A stretch of 64,000 bases of DNA from the NCBI RefSeq assembly GCF_030654605.1, contig NZ_JAURXB010000066.1, forward strand, positions 1 to 64,000, written 5' to 3'. A program made the translations under genes and the position numbers. Position 1 is the first letter of the stretch. Every line of letters starts with the position of its first letter. The notes beneath the pieces are model-generated. The model was not told the DNA's origin, searched no databases, and saw only the letters and a program-made list of their open reading frames with translations. The DNA comes from Bradyrhizobium sp. GTDB lineage: Bacteria; Pseudomonadota; Alphaproteobacteria; Rhizobiales; Xanthobacteraceae. This document shows, piece after piece, positions 43,094 to 51,358 of the stretch.

Positions 43094-44616
43094 AGTCGTC
43101 CGTGAAGAATACCCAAGCCGTTGATTTGGAATCCTAAACCGACGATCTGTGGAAATCGAATTTGCCGGAAATCGGCCTTTCGAAAGGGGATTCCTTGCAA
43201 AATTGATTCGTGATTCTCTGTCGTATCACTGCTTCGGCGGGGGACGAGATGAGGCCACGTGAACGACGGGAGACGGGCGAGCAGGATCTGTTTCGCTCCC
43301 GGCTCGATCAGATCATCGACATGAACCATCCGCTGGCGAAGCTGGCTCGGACGGTGGATTGGCCGTTCCTGGAAGAGCGCTTCGGCGAGGTCTACACCGA
43401 TGATCCCGGCCATCCGCCGCTGCCGACGCGTCTGATGGCGGGGCTGGCGATCCTCAAGCACACCTATGACCTGTCCGATGAGGTGCTGTGCGAGCGCTGG
43501 GTCGAGAACCCCTATTACCAGTACTTTTGTGGCGAAGAGTTCTTCCAACACCGGCTGGTGTTCGATCGCTCGTCGCTGACGCGCTGGCGCAACCGGATGG
43601 GCGAGGAGCGGTTGCAGGCGCTGCTCCAGGAAAGCCTGTCGGTGGCCGCCAGGACCAAGGCGATCAAGCCGTCCGAGCTGTCACGGGTGATCGTCGATAC
43701 CACGGTGCAGCCCAAGAACGTGATGTTCCCCACCGATGCCAGGCTGCTGAACCGGGCGCGAGAGAAACTGGTGCGGCTGGCGAAGCACCACGGAGTTGCT
43801 CTGCGCCAGTCCTATACGCGGGTCGGCAAGTTCGCCCTTATCCAGCATCAGCGCTTTGCCCATGCCAAGCAGTTCAAGCGCGCCAACCGGATACTGAAGA
43901 AGCTGCGGACCTTGCTCGGCCGTGTCATTCGCGACATTACCCGCAAGATCGAGGGCGACAGCGGGCTCGAAGCGGCGTTCGCGCCGCTGCTGATGCTGGC
44001 GCGGCGCGTGCGCGAACAGCAGCAGCGCCAGCGCGGACCCAAGGTCTATTCCCTGCACGCTCCGGAAGTCGAATGCATCGGCAAGGGCAAAGCCCACCGG
44101 CCTTACGAGTTCGGCGTCAAGGTCTCGGTCGCCACCACCCTCAGCCACGCCAAGGGCGGCCAGTTCGTCACCCATGTGAAGGCGCTGCCGGGCAACCCCT
44201 ATGACGGTCACACCCTGGCAACCGTGATCCCGGAGATGGAGGCGCTGGTCGGCAACACTCTCGATCGTATCCTCGCCGACAAGGGGTATCGCGGCCACAA
44301 TGCGCCACCGGACCACAAGTTCAGGGTCTTCATCTCCGGCCAGAAACGAGGCGTCACACCCAAGATCAAACGCCAGCTACGCCGTCGGGCCGCCGTCGAG
44401 CCCGTGATCGGCCATCTGAAGGCCGAGCATCGCATGAGCAGAAACTATCTCTGGTACCGTCGGGGCGATGCCGCCAACGCCGTTCTCGCAGCAGTCGGCT
44501 ATAACTTCCGTCGCCTGATCCGATGGCTCAGGCTTTTGTTGTGCCGGATTCTCGTCGCCCTCATGGCAACCCTTCGGTCCGCCCCAGCCTGAAAGCCGCG
44601 TTCTTCACGGACGACT
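43094..44616 (+). mobile_element. IS5-family insertion sequence, nested
   Basis: A 1523-bp element with 16-bp perfect terminal inverted repeats AGTCGTCCGTGAAGAA (43094-43109 and its complement at 44601-44616). It is flanked by the 4-bp direct repeat AAGT at 43090-43093 and 44617-44620, and carries one full-length transposase. It inserted between the IS1595 transposase and the palindrome upstream of DUF1902, so it is younger than the host element. Confidence 0.9.
43249..44592 (+). CDS. IS5-family transposase
   Basis: A 447-aa DDE transposase. The DUF772-type N-terminal domain (DLFRSRLDQIIDMNHPLAKLA; HPPLPTRLMAGLAILKHTYDLSDE) is followed by catalytic Asp in VIVDTTVQPKN, Asp in ILADKGYRG and Glu in AAVEPVIGHLKAEHRMSRNYL. 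The frame is intact, so the element is potentially active. Start ATG 43249 with GGGGACGAG upstream. Confidence 0.93.
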   Translation: MRPRERRETGEQDLFRSRLDQIIDMNHPLAKLARTVDWPFLEERFGEVYTDDPGHPPLPTRLMAGLAILKHTYDLSDEVLCERWVENPYYQYFCGEEFFQHRLVFDRSSLTRWRNRMGEERLQALLQESLSVAARTKAIKPSELSRVIVDTTVQPKNVMFPTDARLLNRAREKLVRLAKHHGVALRQSYTRVGKFALIQHQRFAHAKQFKRANRILKKLRTLLGRVIRDITRKIEGDSGLEAAFAPLLMLARRVREQQQRQRGPKVYSLHAPEVECIGKGKAHRPYEFGVKVSVATTLSHAKGGQFVTHVKALPGNPYDGHTLATVIPEMEALVGNTLDRILADKGYRGHNAPPDHKFRVFISGQKRGVTPKIKRQLRRRAAVEPVIGHLKAEHRMSRNYLWYRRGDAANAVLAAVGYNFRRLIRWLRLLLCRILVALMATLRSAPA

Positions 44617-44650
44617 AAGTAAACGACGCAGCCATCGGCTGAAATCCCGC

Positions 44651-45640
44651 TCAGTTAGCTTGACGATACGTCAGACGCTTGCCAGCCGCGCCTTTGACGG
44701 CAAGGTCTGCCCGTTCACCATCGGTCACACCGAGCGCGGAACGGTTTGAATAACGGAAGTCGAATTCCGAGAGATAGCGGTGCAGGTGCTTCTCGCTGCA
44801 ATGCTGATAGACGCCCTTCATGCCGCGCTTGAACACCGAATAGTAGCCTTCAACCGTATTGGTCGTGATGACGGTGGTTTCGACAACCGGCTTGCCATCG
44901 GGGCGCAGCTTGTCAGTTACCTCATTCCAATAGCGGACGTATTCGTCCTTGCTGTGGTTGACAGTGTCGTGGCTCGCAAACTCACGCCCGACCTCTTTGT
45001 AAGAGTGGTATTCGTCGGTCATCAGCTTGGCCTCGCGGCTCAAGTTGGCACGCAAGATCGGTGCGATATCGGCAATTGAAGTGCCTTCGATATGGAAGCT
45101 ACGGGCAGAGCCTCCGCGCTCGACCAGGGTAAGGACGATATTTTTGTTCGACAAGCCGCGCTCGCCCTTCTTGGGCTGGCCTTCAAGAAAGCCATAATAC
45201 GTTTCGTCAACTTCGACCGCGCCGCCGCCACTGCCCATGGGAGGCATAAGGCCGCCAGCGCGCATCGCCTCGCGGATACGATGGGTCAGAAACCATGCGG
45301 ACTTGTAGGTAATGCCCAAGGCCCTGTGCAACTGATGGGAGCTAACGCCCTTCTTTGACGAAGCCATCAGGAAGAATGCCTGAAGCCACACGTTCAGCTT
45401 GATGTGGCTGCTTTCCATGACGCTCTTGGTGGTGACGCTGAAGTCCTTGCGGCATTCCTTGGTGCGGCAGCGGTAGACGCCCGGCTTCTTGGTAGCAAAG
45501 GACTCGTTGACAGTGCCGCAATGCGGGCAAACGCGATCGGCTCCCCAGCGCAGGGCTTCAAGGTAGGTCCGGGCAGCTTCGACGCTCTGGAAGTGGGGAG
45601 CGCTGAACTTGGACTGCTGGGGGTTCTTGGCGGCGGGCAT
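44651..45640 (-). CDS. IS1595-family (ISXO2-like) transposase
   Basis: A 329-aa transposase. An N-terminal zinc ribbon (VCPHCGTVNES...YRCRTKECRKDFS) is followed by the ISXO2 core: VEVDETYYGF (Asp), LMTDEYHSYKEVG (Asp), HSKDEYVR and TTNTVEGYYSVFKRGMKGVYQHCSEKHLHRYLSEFDFRYSNR (Asn/Glu-type end). The frame is complete. It lies at the right end of the 4.1-kb element, reading inward. Confidence 0.93.
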   Translation of the reverse strand: MPAAKNPQQSKFSAPHFQSVEAARTYLEALRWGADRVCPHCGTVNESFATKKPGVYRCRTKECRKDFSVTTKSVMESSHIKLNVWLQAFFLMASSKKGVSSHQLHRALGITYKSAWFLTHRIREAMRAGGLMPPMGSGGGAVEVDETYYGFLEGQPKKGERGLSNKNIVLTLVERGGSARSFHIEGTSIADIAPILRANLSREAKLMTDEYHSYKEVGREFASHDTVNHSKDEYVRYWNEVTDKLRPDGKPVVETTVITTNTVEGYYSVFKRGMKGVYQHCSEKHLHRYLSEFDFRYSNRSALGVTDGERADLAVKGAAGKRLTYRQAN

Positions 45641-45708
45641 GGCGTCATTCCGTTCTGATGCCCGAAAACTAAATCATGTGCCGTGTGGTGTAAAGTATAT
45701 AATTCCGG

Positions 45709-45716
45709 TTGACTCC
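45709..45716. repeat. right 8-bp target duplication of IS1595-type element
   Basis: TTGACTCC, identical to 41566-41573. Its first six bases (TTGACT) also fit a -35 hexamer for the gene at 45774. Confidence 0.85.
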
Positions 45717-45720
45717 ACTA

Positions 45721-45735
45721 GAACAAAATAGGAAC
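45721..45735 (+). promoter_or_regulatory. LexA/SOS box (GAAC-N7-GAAC)
   Basis: GAACAAAATAGGAAC is the reverse complement form of GTTC-N7-GTTC, the SOS box of alphaproteobacterial LexA. It lies 39-53 bp before the start of the 66-aa gene and sits between TTGACT (45709-45714) and a weak -10 (45732-45737), the usual place for repression. Confidence 0.65.
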
Positions 45736-45773
45736 ATTCGACCATTGCCCTCACCATTTCCGGGAGCCACGCC

Positions 45774-45974
45774 ATGTCCGAAACCGCTTCACTGCCCGAC
45801 ATCGATCATTACGAACAGGCCTGCGACCAGGCGATCGCGATGTGCGACGGAAACCTGCGCAGCACGATCAAGGCGCTGATCATGGCCAACGAATATCTGG
45901 AAACCGAATTGCAGGAACTGCAGGCGGCGGTGTCATGCGGCTGTACGCCGGCCTCCAACAGCGACGCCGCCTGA
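45774..45974 (+). CDS. small helical protein behind an SOS box
   Basis: A 66-aa acidic helical protein: DHYEQACDQAIAMCDGNLRSTIKALIMANEYLETELQELQAAVS, then a Cys-containing tail (CGCTPAS). GGGAG precedes the ATG. Unknown function. Its position behind a LexA-like box suggests a DNA-damage role. It forms a probable two-gene unit with the 83-aa ORF 41 bp downstream. Confidence 0.65.
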   Translation: MSETASLPDIDHYEQACDQAIAMCDGNLRSTIKALIMANEYLETELQELQAAVSCGCTPASNSDAA

Positions 45975-46014
45975 CCGAGCGAGCAAGACCCCGAGTAAGA
46001 CTTGGAGCAACACC

Positions 46015-46266
46015 ATGGCCGATGTCACCTATTACGTCGCAATGCCATTCCTGCAGGACGACACCGGTTCGCCGGTCGCGGGTGCGGCGGAGGAATGCCA
46101 GAGTTCCTCCGGCGCGCTGCGGCGCGCGGAGGTGTTGTCGAGGGCCGCGGGCTCGATCGGCGCGGTCGCGTTCAGCCGCACCGGCGATCCCCTGATCGGC
46201 GAATTCAGCGACGCCCAGCTGCTGCGAAAATTCGGCAGCGTGCCGGATGATCTGAGCGGGCTGTGA
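46015..46266 (+). CDS. conserved-looking small protein
   Basis: An 83-aa ORF with a GGAG ribosome site, starting MADVTYYVAMPFLQDDTGSP and with a central SGALRRAEVLSRAAGSIGAVAFSRTGDP. The pattern suggests a small alpha/beta domain that processes or senses something, but I do not recognise a family. It is probably co-transcribed with the 66-aa gene. Confidence 0.6.
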   Translation: MADVTYYVAMPFLQDDTGSPVAGAAEECQSSSGALRRAEVLSRAAGSIGAVAFSRTGDPLIGEFSDAQLLRKFGSVPDDLSGL

Positions 46267-46303
46267 AAAGCCCGGTCAGCATCTGCTCAATATCTCCCTG
46301 GCA

Positions 46304-47461
46304 TCATCGCAGATCCCGGAAGAAGGCGCGCACCTCATCGGCGAGCAGCTCCGGCTGTTCCAGTGCGGCGAAATGTCCGCCCCTCGGCATGATGCTCCAG
46401 CGCCGGATATCGGTGAACACGCGCGCCGCGGCCGTGCGCGGCGGCCTGACGATTTCGCGCGGGAATTCCGCATAGCCCGTGGGCACCGAAATCGTGGCAC
46501 CCGCGGGAAAGATCGGCGAGCCGTGCAGGCGGGCGTAATAGGGCCAGAACGACGAGCCGATCGCGCCGGTGAACCAGTACAGCGCGATGTCGGCGAGCAT
46601 GCGGTCGCGGCCGATCGCACGCTCGACATCGCCATCGCAATCGGACCAGGCGCGGAATTTCTCCACGATCCACGCCGCGAGCCCGGCGGGCGAATCCGTG
46701 AGACCGAACGCAAGCGTCTGCGGACGGGTGCCCTGAATCGACTGATAGCCGGTCTCTTCGCGCATCCATTGTGCGAGTTCGCTGAGGTAACGCCGTTCCT
46801 CCTCGTTCGGATTGGGAAAGGCGGAGGGATCGCGGCCCGCGGCCATCATCAGGTTGATGTGGATGCCGATCATCCGGTCGGCATAGGCATAGCCGAGCCG
46901 GCTGGTGACCGCCGCACCCCAGTCGCCCCCTTGCGCGCCGAAGCGGCCATATCCCAGCACATCGCGCATGAGGGCGGCGACGCAATCCGCCATTTCGGGG
47001 ACGCCGAACCGCTTCTGGCCGGGTTGAAACGAGAGGCCGTATCCGGGCAGCGACGGCGCCACCACGGTGAAGGCGTCGCGCGCATCGCCCCCGAAGCGTG
47101 CCGGATCGGTGAGCCGCGGGATGATATTGAGAAATTCGAATACCGACCCCGGCCAGCCGTGCAGCAGGAGCAGCGGCATCGGATCCGGCCCGACGCCGGG
47201 CACATGCAAAAAGTGGAGATCGATGCCGTCGAGCGGGACGCGGAATTGCGGAAAGGCGTTCAGCGCGGCTTCCTCGGCCCGCCAGTCGAACGTGTCGCGC
47301 CAGTATTCGGTGAGTTGCCGGAGATAGGCGACATCGGTGCCATAGGCCCATGCGTCTCCGGGCGCCTGGTCCGGGAAACGGGTGCGGGCGAGACGGTCGC
47401 GGAGGTCGGCAATATCGGCGTCCGGGATACGAAGCGTGAAGGGGCTGGGTTTGATGGCCAT
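46304..47461 (-). CDS. epoxide hydrolase (EHN-type alpha/beta hydrolase)
   Basis: A 385-aa epoxide hydrolase related to microsomal EH. The N-terminal EHN lid segment (PFTLRIPDADIADLRDRLARTRFP) is followed by the core with oxyanion HGWPGS (about 100-105), nucleophile Asp in AQGGDWGA (about 179), cap Tyr residues and the catalytic His in PRGGHFAALEQPE near the C-terminus. It opens epoxides to diols in the cytosol. A styAB-type epoxidase is encoded 21 kb away; a functional link is only a possibility. Confidence 0.88.
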   Translation of the reverse strand: MAIKPSPFTLRIPDADIADLRDRLARTRFPDQAPGDAWAYGTDVAYLRQLTEYWRDTFDWRAEEAALNAFPQFRVPLDGIDLHFLHVPGVGPDPMPLLLLHGWPGSVFEFLNIIPRLTDPARFGGDARDAFTVVAPSLPGYGLSFQPGQKRFGVPEMADCVAALMRDVLGYGRFGAQGGDWGAAVTSRLGYAYADRMIGIHINLMMAAGRDPSAFPNPNEEERRYLSELAQWMREETGYQSIQGTRPQTLAFGLTDSPAGLAAWIVEKFRAWSDCDGDVERAIGRDRMLADIALYWFTGAIGSSFWPYYARLHGSPIFPAGATISVPTGYAEFPREIVRPPRTAAARVFTDIRRWSIMPRGGHFAALEQPELLADEVRAFFRDLR

Positions 47462-47551
47462 GATCCTGCTCGGCGGTTGGACAGACCGCCCAGCTTCTAG
47501 AAACCGCCGGCTCTCGTCCAGCGGCGGCGTCAGCAGGCCGGAAAACGGCCC

Positions 47552-48256
47552 TTACGTCTCGTGCCGCCGTTGCGCCTTGCGCACATACATCGCGCTGTCG
47601 GCCGCTTCCAGCGCGCGGCCGGCCTCGGCATGAGGGCCGAGGATCGCGACGCCGGCGGAAGCGCCCGCGGTGACGCTGCGGCCGCGAAAGGTGAATGTCA
47701 GCTGGTCGATGGCTTGCTCCAGCGCCGCCGCCTTGGCCTTGGCGTCGGTTTCGCTCAGGTTCCACAGCAGCAGCGCGAACTCGTCACCGCCGAGCCGCCC
47801 GACCATGTCGGACGAGCGAATCTGGCGCAGCAGCACTGCCACGATCGCCTTGAGCACCTGATCGCCCGCGGCATGTCCGAAGGCGTCGTTGATCGGCTTC
47901 AGGCGATCGACGTCGAGCACGATCAGCGCGCCGCTGGCATGATAACGCTTGATATAGGCGATCGCGCGGTGGAGCTCGCGCTCGAAGCCGCGCCGGTTGG
48001 GAATATCCAGCAGGAAGTCGATATCAGCGGAAGCCTGCAGTTCCTCGATCCGCGCCTGCGCCTTGGCCAGCTGGGCCCTGAGCCGGCGAACGGCCCGCCT
48101 GGCGTCATCCGGCGGCGCGGCCGCCAGCGCCTTCGCCGGCCTGGCGCGCTTGGGCGCTGCCTTGGGCGCTGCCTTGGGCGCGGCCTTGCGCGTCGCCGCA
48201 GGGGTTTTGCGGCGTTTCACTGGAACTGGAGCGGTTGTCCTGGTCTTCTTTTTCAT
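47552..48256 (-). CDS. diguanylate cyclase
   Basis: A 234-aa protein. A Lys/Ala/Pro-rich N-terminus with AAPK repeats (1-50) and a short coiled coil (about 50-78) precede a GGDEF domain. RLGGDEFALLLW is intact and RSSD five residues upstream is the product-inhibition I-site. It should make cyclic di-GMP. No sensor or membrane segment is present; the basic tail could direct nucleic-acid or membrane binding. Confidence 0.88.
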   Translation of the reverse strand: MKKKTRTTAPVPVKRRKTPAATRKAAPKAAPKAAPKRARPAKALAAAPPDDARRAVRRLRAQLAKAQARIEELQASADIDFLLDIPNRRGFERELHRAIAYIKRYHASGALIVLDVDRLKPINDAFGHAAGDQVLKAIVAVLLRQIRSSDMVGRLGGDEFALLLWNLSETDAKAKAAALEQAIDQLTFTFRGRSVTAGASAGVAILGPHAEAGRALEAADSAMYVRKAQRRHET

Positions 48257-48329
48257 GGGGCATCCCTGATCAAGGCTTGCCGGAATTCACCAAGACAGGA
48301 TAGTCCATTCCAGATCCCTTGCCATGGCA

Positions 48330-48360
48330 TGGCCAGACCTTGGCCAGACCCAATTGGCCA
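48330..48360. repeat. three TGGCCA palindromes upstream of purE
   Basis: TGGCCA occurs at 48330-48335, 48341-48346 and 48355-48360, embedded in partly repeated TTGGCCAGACC. They lie 63-93 bp before purE, between the divergent cyclase and purE genes. Confidence 0.5.
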
Positions 48361-48422
48361 AACCTTGGGGCCGCCCCTATAATCCGGCCTATGCTTTTGG
48401 ATTCCCGAAAAGAATTGACCTT

Positions 48423-48911
48423 ATGACCGCCCCCGTCGCCATTATCATGGGAAGCCAGTCGGACTGGGACACCATGCGCCATGCCGCCGACACCCTGGCC
48501 GCGCTCGGGATACCCTGCGAAAAGCGCATCATCTCGGCGCACCGCACTCCGGACCGGTTGTTCGCCTTTGCCAGGGGCGCCAAGGCGGCCGGATTCAGGA
48601 TCATTATCGCCGGCGCCGGTGGCGCGGCCCACCTGCCGGGCATGGCCGCGTCACTGACGGAACTTCCGGTGTTCGGCGTTCCCGTCGAATCCAAGGCGTT
48701 GTCCGGGGTCGATTCGCTCTATTCCATCGTCCAGATGCCGGCGGGTGTTCCGGTCGGGACGCTGGCGATCGGCAAGCCCGGCGCCATCAATGCCGCCCTG
48801 CTCGCCGCCAGCGTGCTGGCGCTGAACGACCCCGACCTGTCGGCCAGACTGGCCGCCTGGCGCAAGGCGCAGTCCGAGGCGGTAGCCGAGCGCCCGGAGG
48901 GTTCTGCGTGA
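48423..48911 (+). CDS. purE: N5-carboxyaminoimidazole ribonucleotide mutase
   Basis: A 162-aa class I PurE converting N5-CAIR to CAIR in purine synthesis. [10 protein letters not shown] near the N-terminus, SAHRTPDR with the catalytic His, [11 protein letters not shown] and PVFGVPV all match. ATG 48423 was chosen because it opens [15 protein letters not shown]. It overlaps purK by 4 bp (GTGA). Confidence 0.95.
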   Translation: MTAPVAIIMGSQSDWDTMRHAADTLAALGIPCEKRIISAHRTPDRLFAFARGAKAAGFRIIIAGAGGAAHLPGMAASLTELPVFGVPVESKALSGVDSLYSIVQMPAGVPVGTLAIGKPGAINAALLAASVLALNDPDLSARLAAWRKAQSEAVAERPEGSA

Positions 48912-50008
48912 CGGCCTCCCATCGGGTGAAGCTGAAGCCCGGCGACACCATCGGAATTCTCGGCGGCGGACAATTGGGCCGGATGCTGGCGATGGCGGCG
49001 GCGCGACTCGGGCTGCGCTGCCAGATTTTTTCGCCCGACCCGGATTCGCCGGCCTTCGACGTCGTGCTGAACGCCACCTGTGCGGAATATGCCGATGTCG
49101 AGGCGCTGGAGCTGTTCGCCAACGACGTCGGCGTCATCACCTACGAATTCGAGAACGTGCCGGCCGCCACCGCGATGGTGCTGGCGGCCCGGCGGCCGGT
49201 ATTGCCCACGCAGAAAATCCTGGAAACCACGCAGGACCGGCTGATCGAAAAGGATTTTGTCAGGAAGCTCGGCATCGGCATTGCCGACTACGCCGACGTA
49301 TCCTCGGTCGAGATGCTGCGCGCCGCGATCGCGCGCATTGGCTTGCCCGCGGTGATAAAGACCCGGCGTTTCGGCTATGACGGCAAGGGCCAGGCGATCA
49401 TCCGCGAAGGTGACGACATCGCACAGGTATGGGAGGACCTTGCCACCCGATCGGCGATCCTCGAGGCGTTCATTCCGTTCGAGCGCGAGATCTCGGTGAT
49501 CGCCGCCCGCTCGGCCGACGGCCAGGTCGAATGCTTCGACGTCACCGAGAACGAGCATCGCGACCACATCCTGAAAATCTCGCGGGCGCCGGCCGATATT
49601 CCGGAAGCGCTGGCGGCACAGGCGCGCGGCATCGCCGAGACCATCGCCAGCGCGCTGGATTATGTCGGCGTGCTCGCGGTCGAGATGTTCGTGGTGCAGG
49701 GAGAAGGCGGGCCCAGGGTGCTGGTCAACGAGATTGCGCCGCGGGTGCACAATTCCGGGCACTGGACGCTCGACGGCGCGTCGATCTCGCAGTTCGAGCA
49801 GCATATCCGCGCCATTGCCGGCTGGCCGCTCGGCAAGCCGGTCCGTCACGGCCCGGTCACCATGACCAACCTGATCGGCGACGATATCAACGACTACGAG
49901 CAGTGGTTGACCGTGCCCGGCGCCACCGTGCATCTCTACGGCAAGGGTCCGGCGCGACCGGGCCGCAAGATGGGCCACGTCACGCAGGTATTTCCGCGCG
50001 AAAAATAG
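48908..50008 (+). CDS. purK: N5-carboxyaminoimidazole ribonucleotide synthase
   Basis: A 366-aa ATP-grasp enzyme making N5-CAIR from AIR, bicarbonate and [20 protein letters not shown] at residues 14-30, [19 protein letters not shown] and [17 protein letters not shown] are PurK signatures. It starts at GTG 48908, coupled to purE. Confidence 0.95.
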   Translation: MTASHRVKLKPGDTIGILGGGQLGRMLAMAAARLGLRCQIFSPDPDSPAFDVVLNATCAEYADVEALELFANDVGVITYEFENVPAATAMVLAARRPVLPTQKILETTQDRLIEKDFVRKLGIGIADYADVSSVEMLRAAIARIGLPAVIKTRRFGYDGKGQAIIREGDDIAQVWEDLATRSAILEAFIPFEREISVIAARSADGQVECFDVTENEHRDHILKISRAPADIPEALAAQARGIAETIASALDYVGVLAVEMFVVQGEGGPRVLVNEIAPRVHNSGHWTLDGASISQFEQHIRAIAGWPLGKPVRHGPVTMTNLIGDDINDYEQWLTVPGATVHLYGKGPARPGRKMGHVTQVFPREK

Positions 50009-50020
50009 CCGCCTGCCGAA

Positions 50021-50743
50021 TTAGGCCGGCTTGCGTCCCTCGACGACGCCGGCCGGCTCGTCGCTGATCCAGCGATAGATCACGCCGCCCAGCACGCCGC
50101 CGATCAGAGGCGCCAGCCAGAACAGCCAGAGCTGCGCCATTGCCCAGCCGCCGACGAACAGCGCCGGTCCGGTGCTCCGCGCCGGATTGACCGACGTATT
50201 GGTGACGGGAATGCTGACCAGATGGATCATCACCAGCGCGAGGCCAATGGCCAGCGGCGCGAAGCCCGCGGGCGCCTTGCCATGGGTGGCACCCATGATG
50301 ATGAACAGAAACATCATCGTCATCACCACTTCCATGATGAAGCACGCGACGAGGCTGTATTGGCCCGGCGAATGCGCGCCATAGCCATTGGAGGCGAAAC
50401 CCTTGGCTACGTCGAAACCGGGGGCGCCGCTCGCGATCACATACAGCAGCGCCGCGGCGGCAACCGCGCCGACCACCTGCGCGATCACATAGGGCAAGAC
50501 CTGTCCGGCCGGAAAACGACCGCCGGCGGCGAGGCCCACGGTGACAGCGGGATTGAGATGACAGCCGGATATGTGGCCGATGGCATAGGCCATGGTCACG
50601 ACACTCAGCCCGAACGCCAGCGATACGCCGACCAGACCAATGCCGACCTGCGGAAACGCCGCGGCGATCACCGCGCTGCCGCAACCTGCGAAAGTCAGCC
50701 AGAACGTCCCGATCGCCTCGGCGGCATATTTCTTTGAATTCAT
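50021..50743 (-). CDS. aqpZ: aquaporin Z
   Basis: A 240-aa MIP channel with six membrane helices and two NPA half-helices: [12 protein letters not shown] (about residue 63) and [13 protein letters not shown] (about 187). The narrow, Arg-following NPARS and [14 protein letters not shown] at the N-terminus fit the water-selective AqpZ group. It is convergent with purK, 12 bp apart. Confidence 0.93.
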   Translation of the reverse strand: MNSKKYAAEAIGTFWLTFAGCGSAVIAAAFPQVGIGLVGVSLAFGLSVVTMAYAIGHISGCHLNPAVTVGLAAGGRFPAGQVLPYVIAQVVGAVAAAALLYVIASGAPGFDVAKGFASNGYGAHSPGQYSLVACFIMEVVMTMMFLFIIMGATHGKAPAGFAPLAIGLALVMIHLVSIPVTNTSVNPARSTGPALFVGGWAMAQLWLFWLAPLIGGVLGGVIYRWISDEPAGVVEGRKPA

Positions 50744-50991
50744 GACCTCCTTCCTCCTGTTAGGCTAGAACCTGGGCAGGGCGCGTTAAGGGGCAATGAA
50801 GGCTGGGAGCCGATGTTGAGGCGCTTTATCAGGGGCGATTCGGGCCATTTTCGGTATTAATCCCCTTCCCCGCAGGTGGACATTGCCGGCTTTGTCTGGT
50901 ACATCCGCGCGCTCAGGGCTAAGGGCTTGGCCTTTCGCCAGCCCCTCGCTTTACCAGAATTCAAATCCGATCAATTGAAAGAGGATGCCGC
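50744..50991. other. divergent promoter region, no gene seen
   Basis: A 248-bp gap between aqpZ and rpsU. I looked for a structured RNA (6S RNA lies near other loci) and see no strong paired ends or terminator. GAGG precedes the rpsU start. Confidence 0.4.
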
Positions 50992-51297
50992 GTGCAGGTT
51001 CTCGTTCGCGATAACAATGTCGATCAAGCCCTCAAGGCGCTGAAGAAGAAGATGCAGCGCGAGGGTATTTTCCGCGAGATGAAGCTCCGCGGCCATTACG
51101 AAAAGCCCTCCGAGAAGAAGGCCCGCGAAAAGGCCGAAGCCGTGCGCCGCGCGCGCAAGCTCGCCCGCAAGAAGCTGCAGCGCGAAGGCCTGCTGCCGAT
51201 GAAGCCGAAGCCGGTGTTCGGCGCCGGTCCCGGCGCGGAACGCGGTGGCGCCGGCGGCCGTGGCGGCCCGGGTGCCGGTCCGCGCGGACCGCGCTGA
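50992..51297 (+). CDS. rpsU: 30S ribosomal protein S21
   Basis: A 101-aa S21. The core [20 protein letters not shown] and basic helix ([21 protein letters not shown]) are followed by an alphaproteobacterial C-terminal extension of about 30 residues rich in Gly and Arg. Starts at GTG 50992. It has its own terminator and so is probably monocistronic. S21 assists mRNA selection at initiation. Confidence 0.95.
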   Translation: MQVLVRDNNVDQALKALKKKMQREGIFREMKLRGHYEKPSEKKAREKAEAVRRARKLARKKLQREGLLPMKPKPVFGAGPGAERGGAGGRGGPGAGPRGPR

Positions 51298-51325
51298 CTC
51301 GTCGCACAGATTTTGAGCCGAAAAC

Positions 51326-51354
51326 GCGGGCCTTTCGGCCCGCATTTTTGTTTT
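51326..51354 (+). terminator. intrinsic terminator of rpsU
   Basis: GCGGGCC (51326-51332) pairs with GGCCCGC (51337-51343) with a TTTC loop, followed by ATTTTTGTTTT. It ends 5 bp before the next start codon. Confidence 0.9.
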
Positions 51355-51358
51355 GACC

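Larger units (their letters stand above)
41574..45708. mobile_element. IS1595-type transposon with passenger genes, interrupted by IS5-type element
   Basis: The left end CGGGACTATATACTTGAG and the reverse complement of the right end CCGGAATTATATACTTTA share TATATACTT, then ACCACA 3 bases further in, about 20 matches over 26 bases. Both ends abut TTGACTCC (8 bp, exact). The element is 4135 bp, or about 2.6 kb without the nested IS. It encodes an ISXO2-like transposase at its right end and four or more passenger frames at its left: winged-helix, HicA, a 51-aa basic ORF and DUF1902. The passenger DNA is visibly poorer in G+C than the flanks. Confidence 0.85.

Noticed and set aside
43094..45708. 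IS5 and IS1595 parts forming one composite transposon
   Set aside because: The IS5-type element has its own perfect ends and 4-bp duplication inside the other element's ends, so it is nested, not paired.
41426..45773. Prophage or integrative plasmid remnant
   Set aside because: No integrase, no phage structural genes and no tRNA-based attachment site; the terminal repeats and 8-bp duplication explain the region as a transposon.
50744..50991. 6S RNA gene next to rpsU/purEK
   Set aside because: I looked for a long imperfect hairpin with a central bubble and saw no convincing pairing or terminator.
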